DNA of 64,000 bases from positions 15,524,906-15,588,905 of the forward strand of contig OW804096.1 of the NCBI GenBank assembly GCA_942159475.1. Reading direction: 5' to 3'. The DNA comes from Sthenelais limicola (taxonomy: Eukaryota; Annelida; Polychaeta; Phyllodocida; Sigalionidae). Below the pieces are notes generated by a model, which ran no database searches, was not told where the DNA came from, and saw only the letters and a program-made list of their open reading frames with translations. A program made the position numbers and the translations under genes. Shown in pieces: positions 21,281-33,276 of this stretch (positions are counted from its first letter, which is position 1; the number at the start of each line of letters is the position of its first letter).

Positions 21281-22519
21281 GTAAATGAGCAATTCTCATG
21301 AATTGGGCACACTTAGTGACAGCTATGGGATTTTGTTACCACTGCATCAAATTTCTGATCTGTCCATCTTAAAGGCAAGCGTTGAAAGGTTAAGTGGCAA
21401 AGTTTGCTACATGATCAAATATTCCCTGATTCAGGGCAGTAAATCAAAGTTCATGCTTCATTTTTATGTTATCTCCGTCTGCATTGCTGTGATTCACTGT
21501 ATGAGGGTTTTTTTTTTATTAAATATTATTATTTCAGCTAAACTTATTCCCAGTTGTTCACCACATAGGGAAATATTTCGAAGCAGAAACAATTAACTTT
21601 GAGTTATTTTTCCCAAGAATATGGGGCCTGGAAATTTTAATTTATTTTTGTTCACCTCCCTGGGGCCAGACTTGATGTTCTTTCATCATTCACAGCATAA
21701 AAGGAAATAATGATTGGTAGTTTGGTATATATTTTCCATAAAGCTAGGGCCATGTCTTTCGCATTAATGTCAATATTCTTCTTCTAGCTTCAATATTTCC
21801 TTGTTCCACTATTGCAACAATACTAGATGTTACCTCCGTCTGCATGGAGACGGGGGTAACATGAGAGGAAATGAAGATTGGTAATTTATTATATATATTT
21901 CATAAAGCTAGGGCCTCGTCCTTCCCATGAATGTCAATCTTATTCTTCTATCTTCATTATTTCCTGAGATATAATAATGAAGCCAGAGGAATAATATTTT
22001 GGAATGTTAATGTTAATGGAATGTTTGATATCTGATGATGTTATTGTGGATTTAATTCTAGCATAGTTATGGAAACAGGACAATGATTTTATACAGACGG
22101 AGGTAGCATCCCATTTTAGCCATCTTTGTTATGCAAAAGAATGTATTAGGATTATAATCTTTTCTAACCTGGAAAAAGTATTGGTTAAACGATGTATCCA
22201 GGTTGAAATATGACAACTCTTGGCATTTTTTGTAATGCTAAAAGGTTGTTTGTAATGCTAAAAGATTGTTTGTAATGCTAAAAGATTGTTTGTATGTCAG
22301 ACGGAGGTAACCTTTTCCAAAGTAAATCATCTCCATTATTCTAAACTGGAGTGTATAACCTGCATTTTGCAAAGAAATGGATCCTTATGATTCCTACCAA
22401 TATATTTAAATATAAATTTCATTTCAATTGTTTGACGTGACAATATTATAGAGCTTCAAACTGAGAAAACACCAAATTGAGCTCATTTCATAAGAAATGC
22501 TCAAATAATTTCATGACAA
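21281..22519. other. 1.2-kb segment present only downstream of lengsin-like copy 1
   Basis: Copy 2 passes directly from CTCAAAGTAAATAA to TTTGACAAATATC at about 53270, skipping this stretch. It holds a 105-bp direct repeat (21700-21805 and 21866-21968), a 480-bp unit with 14-bp inverted ends GTTACCTCCGTCTG/CAGACGGAGGTAAC (21829-22311), and three 20-bp units of TGTAATGCTAAAAGATTGTT (22231-22296). It is probably an inserted transposon complex, though loss from copy 2 is also possible. Confidence 0.6.
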
Positions 22520-22810
22520 ATGGTATATTTGTAACAGTTTTATTAAGAAGATAGATAGATTGATTTATTGCCCTAAAGTAACCTATAATTCTGTTTTGAT
22601 GCTCTGGGCTCGTGTTGCAGGAGTCATGATGTTATGTTATGTAGATTATATAAGACAGAAAAAATCCGAAAAATTTATTTTGATTAATGAATGTGGTACT
22701 TATTTGTAACTGACTTGATTAAATGTGTGGTCAATAAAATTGTTTTAAAACAAAATGTAGACATACTTTTTCCCCAGTAACAACCATTGTGGTTTTAGGT
22801 TACCATTAAT
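22520..22810 (+). other. Duplicated 3' flank of lengsin-like copy 1 with conserved poly(A) signal
   Basis: Matches 53290-53357 joined to about 61850-62343. AATAAA at 22733-22738 inside TGTGGTCAATAAAATTG is conserved at 62266-62271. If it is the true gene end, the 3' UTR is nearly 2 kb in copy 1, and in copy 2 it has been pushed almost 10 kb from the stop codon. Confidence 0.55.
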
Positions 22811-24167
22811 GTATACAGCTCATTATCCATGCTACAGCCAACAAGCAACACAAACTATGGATACCACTTTGTTAAAGAAAAGCTTTAGTCATTTGCCTTC
22901 TATTTCACATTCACTATTGTCAGCTCTGAGTCTTTGCTCTCACCTGTCATAGCTCTTTATAACATATTGGTGGGGAACCTAACTTGACTTTTATACAACA
23001 ACTAGCAAAGTACCCGTCCTCCGGACGGTCACTCTCTCTCCCCACACTTCCTCCTCTTCCTGTTTTCCCTCCCCCTCTTCTCTGTCTTTCATACCTGTTT
23101 TTCAGCATATGATCTGTCAGCACTACTCTGAACTTGCCTGATATATTTTGGATTACATTTTGTTTTATTTTTTTATGATGAAGTTGCTGTTACATAATGT
23201 TTTCTATATTTTACATTTGTTTTCCACCCCAGATATCCTCTTGTCCCTGACCCTATCCGATTTCTCCCACCCTATCCTTATGCTTCCTTAATTTTTTCTC
23301 ATTCCCTCTCCCACCCTTTCCCTCCCTCCCTCTTGAACTCTTCTTTCCTCTCCCCCCAATTGCTAGGGAATCCCACATTGCCACAGACGGTGGGAGAGGC
23401 ATGACATCAATCTCTTTTACTTTCTAACAGGGGCTTTCCCGTGCTAAAATAATTGTATAAAAAAATGAATAAAAAGGGCTTCAAAATCATATTTCCACCC
23501 CAAAAACCTTCACAAACCACATACGACGACATCCAGAGAGGGGGGACAGACCTCTACAGATGAGTAAAGTGGTTTTTAAAACAACAAATTCCGAGAACAT
23601 TCTGGACAAAGAAAACCTTCTTTCTACCATTTCTTTTCTACCTCCTTTCCTAGAAATCGCTCTAGCCGTATATTATATGGATATATGAAAAAAAGAACAG
23701 CATTTTAACAATTGTATCACATTGATGTGTTGTTTGATAAGTGGCTGGTCACGGCACCAATTGTAGTGAACCTGGTTTTGAACGTTTAGTTTAGTAACTG
23801 GGAAACTCCTGGCTGGTTTGCAAGGGCCGTTTTTGTGACGATCCTTTATTTTTAAATATAAAAACAATATTAGGCGTTCAGATCTGCTGAAATGTTACCA
23901 ACTTCCTTCCCCCAAATGAAATATAGCCCACTTGTAGCAGTAACTTTCTGGATCTCCACAAATTCCCATCATGCCCCTTGCTGTTGCCTAGGCACACAAG
24001 GTGGGTTCCTGCACTTCTAACAGGACATGACAGACCACTGGTAGTGAGCCACACACTGCAAACCATTGATGTAGAAATTTTACCCATTCTTTCGTTTATT
24101 TCCAGAACAGAGGGGGACTTTAGAGTGGTTATCTTATAATTATATTGGAGGTATTTCTACAGCTCAG
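22811..24167. other. Unassigned DNA
   Basis: A pyrimidine-rich stretch covers about 23030-23110 and 23260-23370. CTAGCAAAGTACCCGTCC near 23003 resembles the ends of dispersed repeats in animal genomes, but I cannot assign it. No gene recognised. Confidence 0.4.
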
Positions 24168-24400
24168 AATGTATCTTTAAATATATCCTTGCATTTCTAA
24201 GGTTTTCCTATGGAGTATATTTAACCAATTTACTAGTAATTAACCAACCAGAAATATTGCGATGAGTTTTATTTGTCAAACATGACAAAAAAGTTAAACA
24301 TAAATTGTATAAATACATTTTTTATTCACTAAATGTTAATATTTATTGCAATCCACTTAATCTCATCTTTTCATCTCATCTGCAAAAATGAGAAAATTCC
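24168..24400. mobile_element. MITE family M1, internal fragment f
   Basis: Body sequence such as TATATCCTTGCATTTCTAAGG and ACCAACCAGAAATATTGCGA matches M1 interiors in copies g and h. No intact terminal repeats remain. Confidence 0.5.
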
Positions 24401-24942
24401 TACAAAGATATCTTGCTTTTGTATAGCTTTGGTGGTAGACTGACATCTCTCTATCTTCATCTCACAGTTACAGGGTTGTGATTGGTCATTCAAGATTAAA
24501 ACAAGTTACTTTTCTGTTTACTTGGGTGTGGGGCAGCACCCTATCCATCCTCCCTAGGCAGGCCCTATACTCCGCAATCAGTTTCTACATACTAGACCTG
24601 CCCCACTTGGTACCAATTTGGTGGGAGTGGGTCAACGTGCTCCAAATACCACCAGCCTATCAGTGAGTTCCCCTCTCGATTTTGAGAGAGGCCTATTTTT
24701 AGCTGTGGTCACTTGTCAAGGCTCCGTCAGACCCTCCTTCAATAGGGAGCTTGCATGTACCACTGCACAAGTCTGGGAAAGATGGAGGTTTGTGCTTTGG
24801 AAACATGCAAAACCCATGGATATTAACGTTAGAGCACCAATAAATATCCCATGATGAACTTGAGATATTTCTATATGGAATTTACACTGTACCTTCTCAT
24901 CTTCATAGCAAGCCTTGTTTTGGTAGTCGCCATGAACATACA
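24401..24942. other. Unassigned DNA
   Basis: No domain recognised in the short open frames here. Confidence 0.35.
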
Positions 24943-25360
24943 TGTGATGTGTTCCATTAAAATGAGTCACAAGTCGCAAAATTGATATTTTTCAAAGTGT
25001 TTTTTGCACAAGATCTCTTTATTGAAATGTTCCGATATTTTTAGGGCTTAGCACTTATAGTCATATAAATCCATGTAACAAATTTCGAGACATTGTACTT
25101 GCGTTTCGAATATATCCTTGTGTTTCGAAGGCCTTCGTATGGAGCCTGTTTAATTACTTTACTGGTAATTACCCATCCAGAAACATTGCAAACTTTGTTT
25201 TTCCAAAATAAAAATATCAAACTTAAAATATAGAAATACTTATTAGGTGTCCTAGTGTTTACTATCATTGGAATCAGCTTGATCTCCTCTTTTCAAATAT
25301 AGTGATATCTCAAAATCCATATTTTGCAACTTATGACTCATATACCTAAAACGGATCACA
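24943..25360. mobile_element. MITE family M1, full copy g
   Basis: TGTGATGTGTTCCATTAAAA to ACCTAAAACGGATCACA, about 418 bp. Belongs to a longer subfamily shared with copy h (37104-37516). Confidence 0.7.
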
Positions 25361-25490
25361 AATGTGGTCTTTGCAATGGAGCCCATAGAGCCGAAAATTG
25401 TATGAAATTGTCTACGACATCGACAACGACAACCAAACTGAATGGCAACACTTCCCATGATGAATAGGGGCAACATGACGGCCTCATCAC

Positions 25491-25981
25491 TCACACCCTC
25501 GGCACCTACGACCCCAACTGCAGTTACCAGCATTGTTGTTGTTGTTGGCACTGATGATTTTCTTTGAAATCTTGCTTAAAAATACTTTATATAACAAACT
25601 GAATCGATAGATCTCTTCCTTTTAGGTATGACACCATTGTGATGGGTTCAAATAATGTACCAGGGTTGAAGTTTACTTGTATTTTGTACTTGGAATGTAT
25701 GACCCCAACTGATTTCCACTATGACCGTAACTGTATAATGCAGTTACGGGTATACCACTCAATGTTTTTCACCTAGATTACACTGTATTATAAGCCAGAT
25801 ACATGTATCTGATAACACTCGAACCTAAATGCAACTATAGTAAACACCCACAGAACATGACAGCTACTGAAAACGGCTTTTGTTAGGTAAAAACCAACAT
25901 TGTTTGTTCTAATGGGGACCCACCTTCCGCCATTTTGAATGCTGGTAACTGCAGTTTAGGTCGTAGGTGACGAGGGTGTGA
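25491..25981. mobile_element. Inverted-repeat element M4 (candidate MITE)
   Basis: Arms of 44 bp with about three mismatches: TCACACCCTCGGCACCTACG...GCAGTTACCAGCATT and its complement starting AATGCTGGTAACTGCAG. Total 491 bp. An inner perfect stem CCGTAACTG/CAGTTACGG lies near 25725-25750. Single copy in the window, no coding capacity. Confidence 0.65.
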
Positions 25982-26939
25982 TCACTGAAGCGGAGCTCGG
26001 TGAGCTAAGGAATTTTGACATTTCCTTTGACTGTATTAAAAATGCACTACCAGCTATGTGTGCGCAAATCTGCGCAATTTTTTCCTTTGCCACATACACC
26101 AAGTATATGATTAACCCAAACATGTTCCTGAATATCTAAGAATTCCGAACCCATTAAAAGCATGTAAATAACAAAAGAAGTGGAGCATTATCCAATCGGT
26201 GCGCACCGAATGGACGTCCATTGGATCGTCTCTCAACCAGAGATTTCACAGGGATTTCTCTCTTGTTAGAATGCGTCATATATTGGAAATGAGGGTGCAC
26301 AATATAATGCTGTGTGACGTTCATGGAATTCCATTGGTTCTATGAACAATTTGGCTATGTTTGGTACTCCCATTATCTTTAGAACTCAGATGCATGCACA
26401 CACTCTATGCAGGAAAGGTTATTTTCAACTTTTACTTTGTGAATCATCTTCATTTCATTATTTTACCTTTAGGACCTAAATAGTGATATGTGTAACACTG
26501 AAATCAATGCTGTTTAGCCATATTTAAAATTAAACCACTGTAAGAACTTGACTCAGTGAAGTCCATACAGAATTCCGAATACAACCAATTATAGCCTAAA
26601 CAACCAATTATACTGAAAATCTAGCATATGACCTCGCTGGTGCAGAAGACTTTGGTTTGAGGTGCAGTCATCCAAACCTACACGCATGTAGGTGACTAGG
26701 GGTTCCCCACTACCCCTCCTGTCATAAATGGGCATACACGGGCCACTCATGTAGTGTTATGCAGAGCAAAAACCCATACCGAATTTGTTACTTTTAATCT
26801 GTTTTTCTTCATTTAAATCGTTTGTCCAGGACATATGATAGTTTTAGAGTGTTTATCTCAAGGATAGTCATTTCACTTCAGGACCTTCCACAGCTGGTAA
26901 TGCATCTTTAAGTGAAAAGAATTTTGAGGATTTAATCAT
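25982..26939. other. Unassigned DNA
   Basis: No recognised gene; the final part may be upstream remnant of the DIRS-like pol that follows. Confidence 0.35.
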
Positions 26940-27660
26940 ATCAACATGTGCCCCTGATAATCAAACATATTTGGCAGATGTTAAAAGGCAATTGAAACCT
27001 ATGGGTTGGGCGTCTTGGTTATGTTTTACCGGCAAATGGGATTTCGACTCATTGTATCTGTTGGACGGTGTCACCAATGGCTTCCAGGTGGTAGACCGTT
27101 CGGCAGACATATTTCCTATATCGGCAAAAACTATAAATCATGCTTCCAAGATAAGATACCAACTGCCTTGTCTAAATTATTACCAGAAGAAATCGAGGCT
27201 GGAAAATTGTCACAAGTTTGCCTTTTACCACATTGTGTACATTCACTCAGAGCCATTGACAAACCAACAGGCGCTATACAACCAATAACTGACTGCAGTC
27301 GGCTCAAAGACATTTCTGTAAATAACCATATGGAATATGTATTTTATTCCTTCTGCTATATAACCATTGATGAGGTTGTCGCCGATGTATATGAAGGCTG
27401 TTTTATGTGTACCATTGATTAAAAAGCGGCATATCGTTCTGCTATGGTGCATCCAGAGAATCGAAAATTCTTTGGCCTTCATTGGATCTGTTGCTGAGCA
27501 CGATTCATTAAAATGCCTTTGCTATCCAACTAGAAAATCTGTTGTTAACTGGTAAAATAATCATGGGAGGTGAAATCAGTTTAGATGCTAGGAAGGATTC
27601 TGAATTTGTGACACTAACAATTCTCAATGAAGTTTGGGACTGCCTTGCTATGGTCGGAGA
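26940..27660 (+). pseudogene. DIRS-like retrotransposon reverse transcriptase remnant
   Basis: Reading frames joined by eye across one shift and one stop give LADVKRQLKPMGWASWLCFT, LLDGVTNGFQVVD, then in the next frame HSLRAIDKPTGAIQPITDCS, SVNNHMEY and YITIDEVVADVYEGCFMCTI. After a TAA near 27420 come KAAYRSAMVHPENRKFFGLH and W. The series (KP.G..RPI.DCSR, SVN.HM, V....G..M..VD....YR...VHP....F.GL.W) is characteristic of DIRS/Ngaro-type RTs rather than LINE or LTR RTs. The YADD-equivalent region is lost in downstream decay. The tyrosine-recombinase remnant at 37.5 kb may be the other end of the same element. Confidence 0.6.
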
Positions 27661-27794
27661 TGGCCTTATGGAAGAGTAGATTGTTTGGCCACGTGTTAAT
27701 ATCCAATCTCCTCAGCATTGAACCTGTGCTCAGTATGTGTATTGCTCAGTATTGATAACCATTATTTATAAGGACATCATTCATAATCCAGTAA

Positions 27795-28310
27795 ATTATA
27801 CATATGAGATTTATGACCCTATTTCTATTATTCGCCCGTTTTACAAGCTGACGTGGCCCTATGTACAGCCTCTTCTGAGCTCTCCTATTGGTCAATAAAA
27901 CATAGCCCAGTACCCCATCCCTGAGAGAGAGACTCAGAGAGGCAGGAGCTACTCAGCTTGGGTTTTTCTAGAGTAGTAGCAGTTGGGCCTTGCTAGAGAA
28001 CAGAGGGCAGATTCACCATGTCTAGGACAGCTCTAGACTCCTCTAGTACAAGCTCACAGCTACTGACTGTACAACATTCATTACGTCTGGGAATAAATGT
28101 GAGATATCTTCATATTCCTACTGGAATCTCCCGGCTGTACAGAGTTATTCATTCAGCCTACCCTACCTATTCAAGATGAGTAATCTACCCATACTTCCCC
28201 AAGGGACCTCGATTGTGATATCTTCGCTCCCCCAATATCAACATATAGTGGATGAACCCAGATTTGGAGGAATTATGATTTTGTCTCATAAATATGCTTG
28301 CGCATAAGAG
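27795..28310 (+). other. LTR-like segment upstream of a broken gag
   Basis: Contains two AATAAA motifs (near 27892 and 28089), runs of GC-richer sequence unlike the surrounding DNA, and lies directly before the gag start at about 28325. A second LTR to pair with it was not found in the window, and the ends are not certain. Confidence 0.3.
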
Positions 28311-28324
28311 AGACACGGACCATG

Positions 28325-29551
28325 CATGGCCGAAGTAGGTTCGCCAGACGACAAAACAGAAGACAAGAAAAGGCCAGTCACCTGGGCTGCATGCAGACTT
28401 GGCTGTAAACCAGAAGCGGTTTTGTAGATGAAGACACGAAAGTACCGGCGCAGTCCCCACACCTATCTAAAATACTGGAACAAGGAAATGAAGGCCTGAT
28501 TGATACGCTACAAAAGGACCAGGACCTTCATGATAAAGAAGATATACTGCTCAAAACAACAAATCAGGAGCTACTTGGTGACGATGCCAGCAGCAATGCC
28601 ACTACAGCTGTAGGTGATTTAACTTAGGTATTAGAGATTGACAAAAATACCAATGATACCCACATACTCAACAACGATCGACTGCTGGATTTCAATCCAG
28701 ATGATTTCCACGATGCCCTACTACCCCTTGAATTAAAACCTCAACTTAATGCGGTCCAACCGCCAGAGGAACCAGAGCAATTGATTCTGGAGAGACGTCA
28801 AGAAGCTGTTGAACCAGTAATTGAAGGAGCACCTATCGTCCACCAGCCAGGACAAGTAGTCCCGCCACAACCCATATGTGAGCAAATCCCTGTAATTCAA
28901 CAGCAAGGGTAAAAAAATCACCAACAAGCACCCGAGTAGAAGAAGAAGAAGAGGAGGAAGAAGAGAAGGAAGAAGAAGAAGAGGAGGAAGAAAGACAAGA
29001 AATCAATATGGCGGCTCTTGAACATAAAATGCAAGCCCTCCTCTCACCTCCTAAATCCTCAGATCTGCCGGGCAAAGATCCTAGGGCGTTTATAGAGGAT
29101 GTCGAAGCTCTAGCAAAGAGGCTACATCCTGAAGATAAATGATTTCCACCCCTACTTCACAACGTACCTTGGCACCTCGGCGAGATGTTGGTTGAAAATC
29201 GCTGAAAAACCCACTGCATTCACCACATGGGAACTAATGAAAGCTGCGCTCTTAGAAAGATTTGAATGTCTTTCTGAATTGGACTTTCTGAATAAGGCCC
29301 TAAGACAAGTAAATATGGTTGAGGGCGAAAACCTGGCGGACTATATAAGAATATTTCAGATAAGAATGGTGCAAGTGGGAGTGGATGACGCCCCATCAAT
29401 GAAGGATTATTTCCTGTCATCCCTGCTACCAAAATATCGGGCCATGCTGGCAACAAGGAATAACTTAACGGTTACAAAAATGATGGAACTTCTGTTACAC
29501 AGGGAAAGCAGTGCGCCTACTGGCACCGCCACCTTTGATGAATTAAAAAAG
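28325..29551 (+). pseudogene. Retrotransposon gag, 5' part (interrupted by LINE A)
   Basis: The likely start is MAEVGSPDDKTEDKKRPVTW near 28325. After a frameshift it continues VPAQSPHLSKILEQG and stops at about 28625. Further in are an acidic run of roughly 20 Glu codons (28940-29000), MAALEHKMQALL and GKDPRAFIEDVEALAKRL. After another shift come YFTTYLGTSARCWLKIAEKP and WELMKAALLERFECLSELDF, which is the typical retrotransposon gag core (L.G.A..W.......W..L...F..RF). The gag reading stops dead at 29551, where LINE A begins, and its zinc-knuckle end is found 6.7 kb away at 36301. Confidence 0.7.
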
Positions 29552-30054
29552 GTAAGATAAGATAAGATAAGAAAATCTTTTATTTGTCTTAGGAGTGATT
29601 AAATACATAAGAGAAAAGTGACAAAGTAGGTTGACATGTCTATATGAAACTAGGTTGTTCCATTTCTACCGACAGTTACCTTTAATTTGGATAGGTCTAA
29701 ATCGCTTAAGGCTGGAATATATATATCTGGTATGTTGGAACAGATTTGTAAAAAATAAAAAATAAAATAGTAATAATAAACAGGTTGGGTAACATAAGAG
29801 AGATAGTTTTCTAAGACTATAATATAATTTAAACGATAATATACTTTATCGTATCCAAGCTGTGACAATGTTTATAGTAACAAGTGAGTATTTTCAATGT
29901 TTTTCGCCAAGGTTGTATATTATTGGACGAGAATTCATTATCATTGACCAGAAAATTATGGTTTTGCAGTGAAATTTACTTTTCTCTGCTTGCATTATAA
30001 CTCACATAGTACACATTCATATTATATACAGACAATTTCATTAAGGTTGTGAGT

Positions 30055-30198
30055 GCACGATACAGTGCATCCTGAACATAAACATGGTCTAAAATTGCAC
30101 GATACAGTGCACTAGTGCGTAGACATGGGAAAGTAGATGAAAATTTGTGAAGTATAATACATACATAAAATGATACAATATTTGCACGATACAGTGCA
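30055..30198 (-). repeat. Three copies of a near-palindromic 15-mer in the LINE A 3' UTR
   Basis: GCACGATACAGTGCA occurs exactly at 30055-30069, 30097-30111 and 30184-30198. TGCAC/GTGCA ends make each copy a small imperfect palindrome. The 12-mer GCACGATACAGT also occurs in the 3' UTR of LINE C at 10539. It may be a 3' end recognition element for the LINE RT, but this is a guess. Confidence 0.7.
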
Positions 30199-30387
30199 TT
30201 TGGCATAGAGAAAATAAGATAAGATAAGATAAGATATAATAAAATAAAGTAGGGCAGAAAAGAACAAGGGTTTATCTTTTCTGTCCGACTGGGTTTGATA
30301 GGGTATCGTAGTAATTATAATTATCATATTTATTCGTCACCTAGCTAGAGCTTAGGTAATGCTGTCCAACTTATTTTCTTTGAGTTA

Positions 30388-33276
30388 TTATTTAGAATAA
30401 TGAGATATTAGTTCTTGTCTAAATTGTCTGGGATCCTCCAAGTTTTGCAATTTGGTGGGGAGATTATTCCAGGCATATTTAGCCTTGTACAAGAAACTGT
30501 TTTGGAATAGGGCTGATTTCGGATGTTCTAATATTAATAATTTTCTGTCTTTGGCATGGTTTCTGGTAGGAAGTTTTCGTTGGTCAACATTATTGTCGTT
30601 TCTAGCCAGGTGATATGCACTCTCTGTCAGGTGTATTTTCCTTCTAAATTCATTGGTGAAAATATTCAATTTCTCATAATCTTTGTCAACATTTGTTCTT
30701 TTGTTGAGGTCGAGTGTGGCCCTTATAGATGTATTTAGTAAGGACTGCAGTCTTTTTACCAAACTTTTATTGGAGCTATCGTAGAAAATGTCTCCATAAT
30801 CAATGTTTGGTATTATTATCATTTTTACAATATCTATTTTTACTTTCCTTGGTAGAGTGTATCTTGCGTTGGATAGAAGCTTTACTTTCCATCTGACTTT
30901 ATTGATTATTTTAGTTGTATGGGATTTAAAGTTTAACTTGTCATCTATCTGGAGGCCAAGATAGCAGTATTCATCAGTACTGTCTATTTGCTCGCTACCC
31001 AGGGTAAGTCTTGGATGTGATTTATTTACACTTTTTGCATTTCTTTTCGGGTGAAACATCAGGTATTTAGTTTTTGAAACGTTCATAGAGATTTTGTTTA
31101 TTTTACACCAGGTGTCTATTTTATTTAGATCTTTTTGGAGGGTGTCGAATATGATTTTTTCGGATTTATTGCTACATGATATTACCGTATCATCAGCATA
31201 ATGCTGGATGACTGAATTTTCGACTGCCTGGTGTAAATCGTTTATGTATATTGAGAACAAAATCGGTCCTAAAATTGTTCCTTGAGAAACGCCGAAAGTG
31301 ATCTTACCTCGGGTAGAAGTCTGTTTGTTAACCCTTACAGTTTGTAGCCTGTCCGATAGGTAATTCTTGAACCAGGCATTTTCTTGTTCAATTATTCCTA
31401 ATTTTTGCAATTTTTCTAACAATCTCGAATGGTGGACGGTATCAAAAGCTTTTTTAAAATCGAGAAAAACTGCCGTGGTATAATTTCCCGAGTTTAAATT
31501 CTCATAAAAAGGTTGTAGTAAGTCTATATGTGCTTGGTTTACCGAGTGACCCTGCCTGAATCCGTATTGTTTATCATAATATAAGTGGTTTGATTCCATA
31601 TAATCAGATAATTGTTTCTGTACAGCCTTTTCTAATATCTTGGCAGGCATATTAATACCAGATATAGGTCTGTAATTATTTGGGATATTTTTTGGACCAT
31701 TTTTGTGTAGGGGGGTGACAGTTGCAGCTTTGAAGATTACTGGAATAGTTGAGGTTTTGATCGAGAGATTGATCAAGTATGTTACTTGTAGATTTAGGGC
31801 CATAAGACAGCTTTTTAGTATTTTTCAAGGGATGTTTGGAAATCCTGAGCTTTTGTTATGGTCTATTTTTCTTGTTATTTTCAAGATAGTCTGTGGGGTA
31901 ACTGTTTCAAAGGTGAATCTGCATTTTGTGGTTTGAGTTTTTGGTTGTAGTTGTACATCATGTGCGACAGGAGTTGGTATTTTTTCAGCCAGTTTGGGGC
32001 CTATATTTAGGAAAAATTCATTAAAAATGTTCGCAGTTTGGTCTCCTGAATTGATTCCATTTTCATCAACTAGAGTGATTTCATGCGATTTTTTTGATTT
32101 TTCTGGACTAATAATTTTGTTTACTTCTTTCCAGATTTGTCTTGGGTTGCTATTTTTCTTGGATAGTTCCTCTCTCAGGATCTTGGCTTTGCTATTTCGA
32201 CATATAGATCTAATTTTATTTCTGAGTTGTTTGGCTTCGGTGAGGAGTGTTTTATCATTATTTTTGTAGGCTTTTCTGAATTTACTGTCCCTTTCGTTCA
32301 TCATTTGAGTGATGTCTGGGGTTAGCCATTTTGGCTTCTTCCTGACTCTGTGGAACTTTTGGATGGGGCACATTCTGTCTAAAAATAAATTTATTTTATC
32401 TTGAATTAGTTTCCAGCATTGATCTGGGTTATTGTTTTCGAAATATTCTGACCAGTCTTGGTTAATCAGTATTTCATTCAGGATTTTTTGGTCTAGGCGT
32501 GTGGTATTTCTTGCCATAAAAGAACCAGAATCATATGAATTTCTACTCTTTTTTAGGGTTAGATATGTTGGTAAGTGATCAGAGGTGTGGTTTTCAATTA
32601 CACCAGCTGAACTTACAATTTTCGAATTTGTGTATATGTGATCTATTAGAGATTCTGTTGAGAGTGTTTTTCTTGTTGGGTTTTTTACATGTTGTGTAAG
32701 ATTGTATTTCTCAAATATTGAGTTCATTTCTTGTTGTATGGGTAAAGATAGTTTTCCATCAAGTAGATTGATGTTTAAGTCTCCTATTACAATTAAATCT
32801 GTTTTGGCATTCAGTGTTGCTAGGGTCTGGTCTAATTCTTGAAGACCTTTCAGTACAGGGGCACTCGGCGGTCTGTAGACATTACATATGATGTAGGGCT
32901 TTGCAGAACCCTTTTGGATTTTTATAACTTGTATTTCTATGTTTTCAGTATTTAGGCATAATTTTGAGAACTGGTTAGAATCGAACTGGTGATCGTCTCT
33001 TATATAAAAACAGAGGCCACCACCTCTTTTCCCACCTGTTCTGTCTTGTCGAGATAAATTGTAACCGTCCACCATTAGAGATGTATCAGGTATTGCTTGA
33101 GTAAGCCACGTTTCTGTGAGGCAAAATACATTTATATTGAGATTATTCAGTTGTACAGATTGCTTGAAATCATTAATATTGGTATTCAGGCTTCGAATGT
33201 TCCATCCGACAACATGGAAACCTTTTCTTGTTTTAAATTTTTCAAAGGAGTCGAGAATTGACTCAGACATGGACAT
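30388..33276 (-). pseudogene. LINE A ORF2: APE endonuclease and reverse transcriptase
   Basis: The likely start is MSMSESILDSFEKFK at 33276, matching the MSES start of the LINE B ORF2; the frame is open further upstream to 33432. APE endonuclease motifs: VVGWNIRSL, CLTETWL, GGKRGGGLCFYIRDD, CNVYRPP, VIGDLNINLL, SLIDHIYTN, TSDHLPTYL. RT motifs: NNYRPISGINMPAKILEKA, KQYGFRQGHSVNQAH, AVFLDFKKAFDTVHHSRL, VSQGTILGPILFSIYIND, QHYADDTVISC, YCYLGLQIDDKLNF. The catalytic residues of both enzymes are present. A single in-frame TGA (31825-31827) between the domains splits roughly 960 codons. The protein nicks target DNA and copies the RNA at the nick. Jockey/CR1/L2-like by motif. Confidence 0.92.

Noticed and set aside
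23000..23110. Coding exon in the pyrimidine-rich stretch
   Set aside because: Simple-sequence bias, no frame with recognisable protein.
25252..25551. 99-codon minus-strand frame with an RCRCRCRR-like stretch
   Set aside because: Runs through a MITE end and into an inverted-repeat arm; composition reflects repeats.
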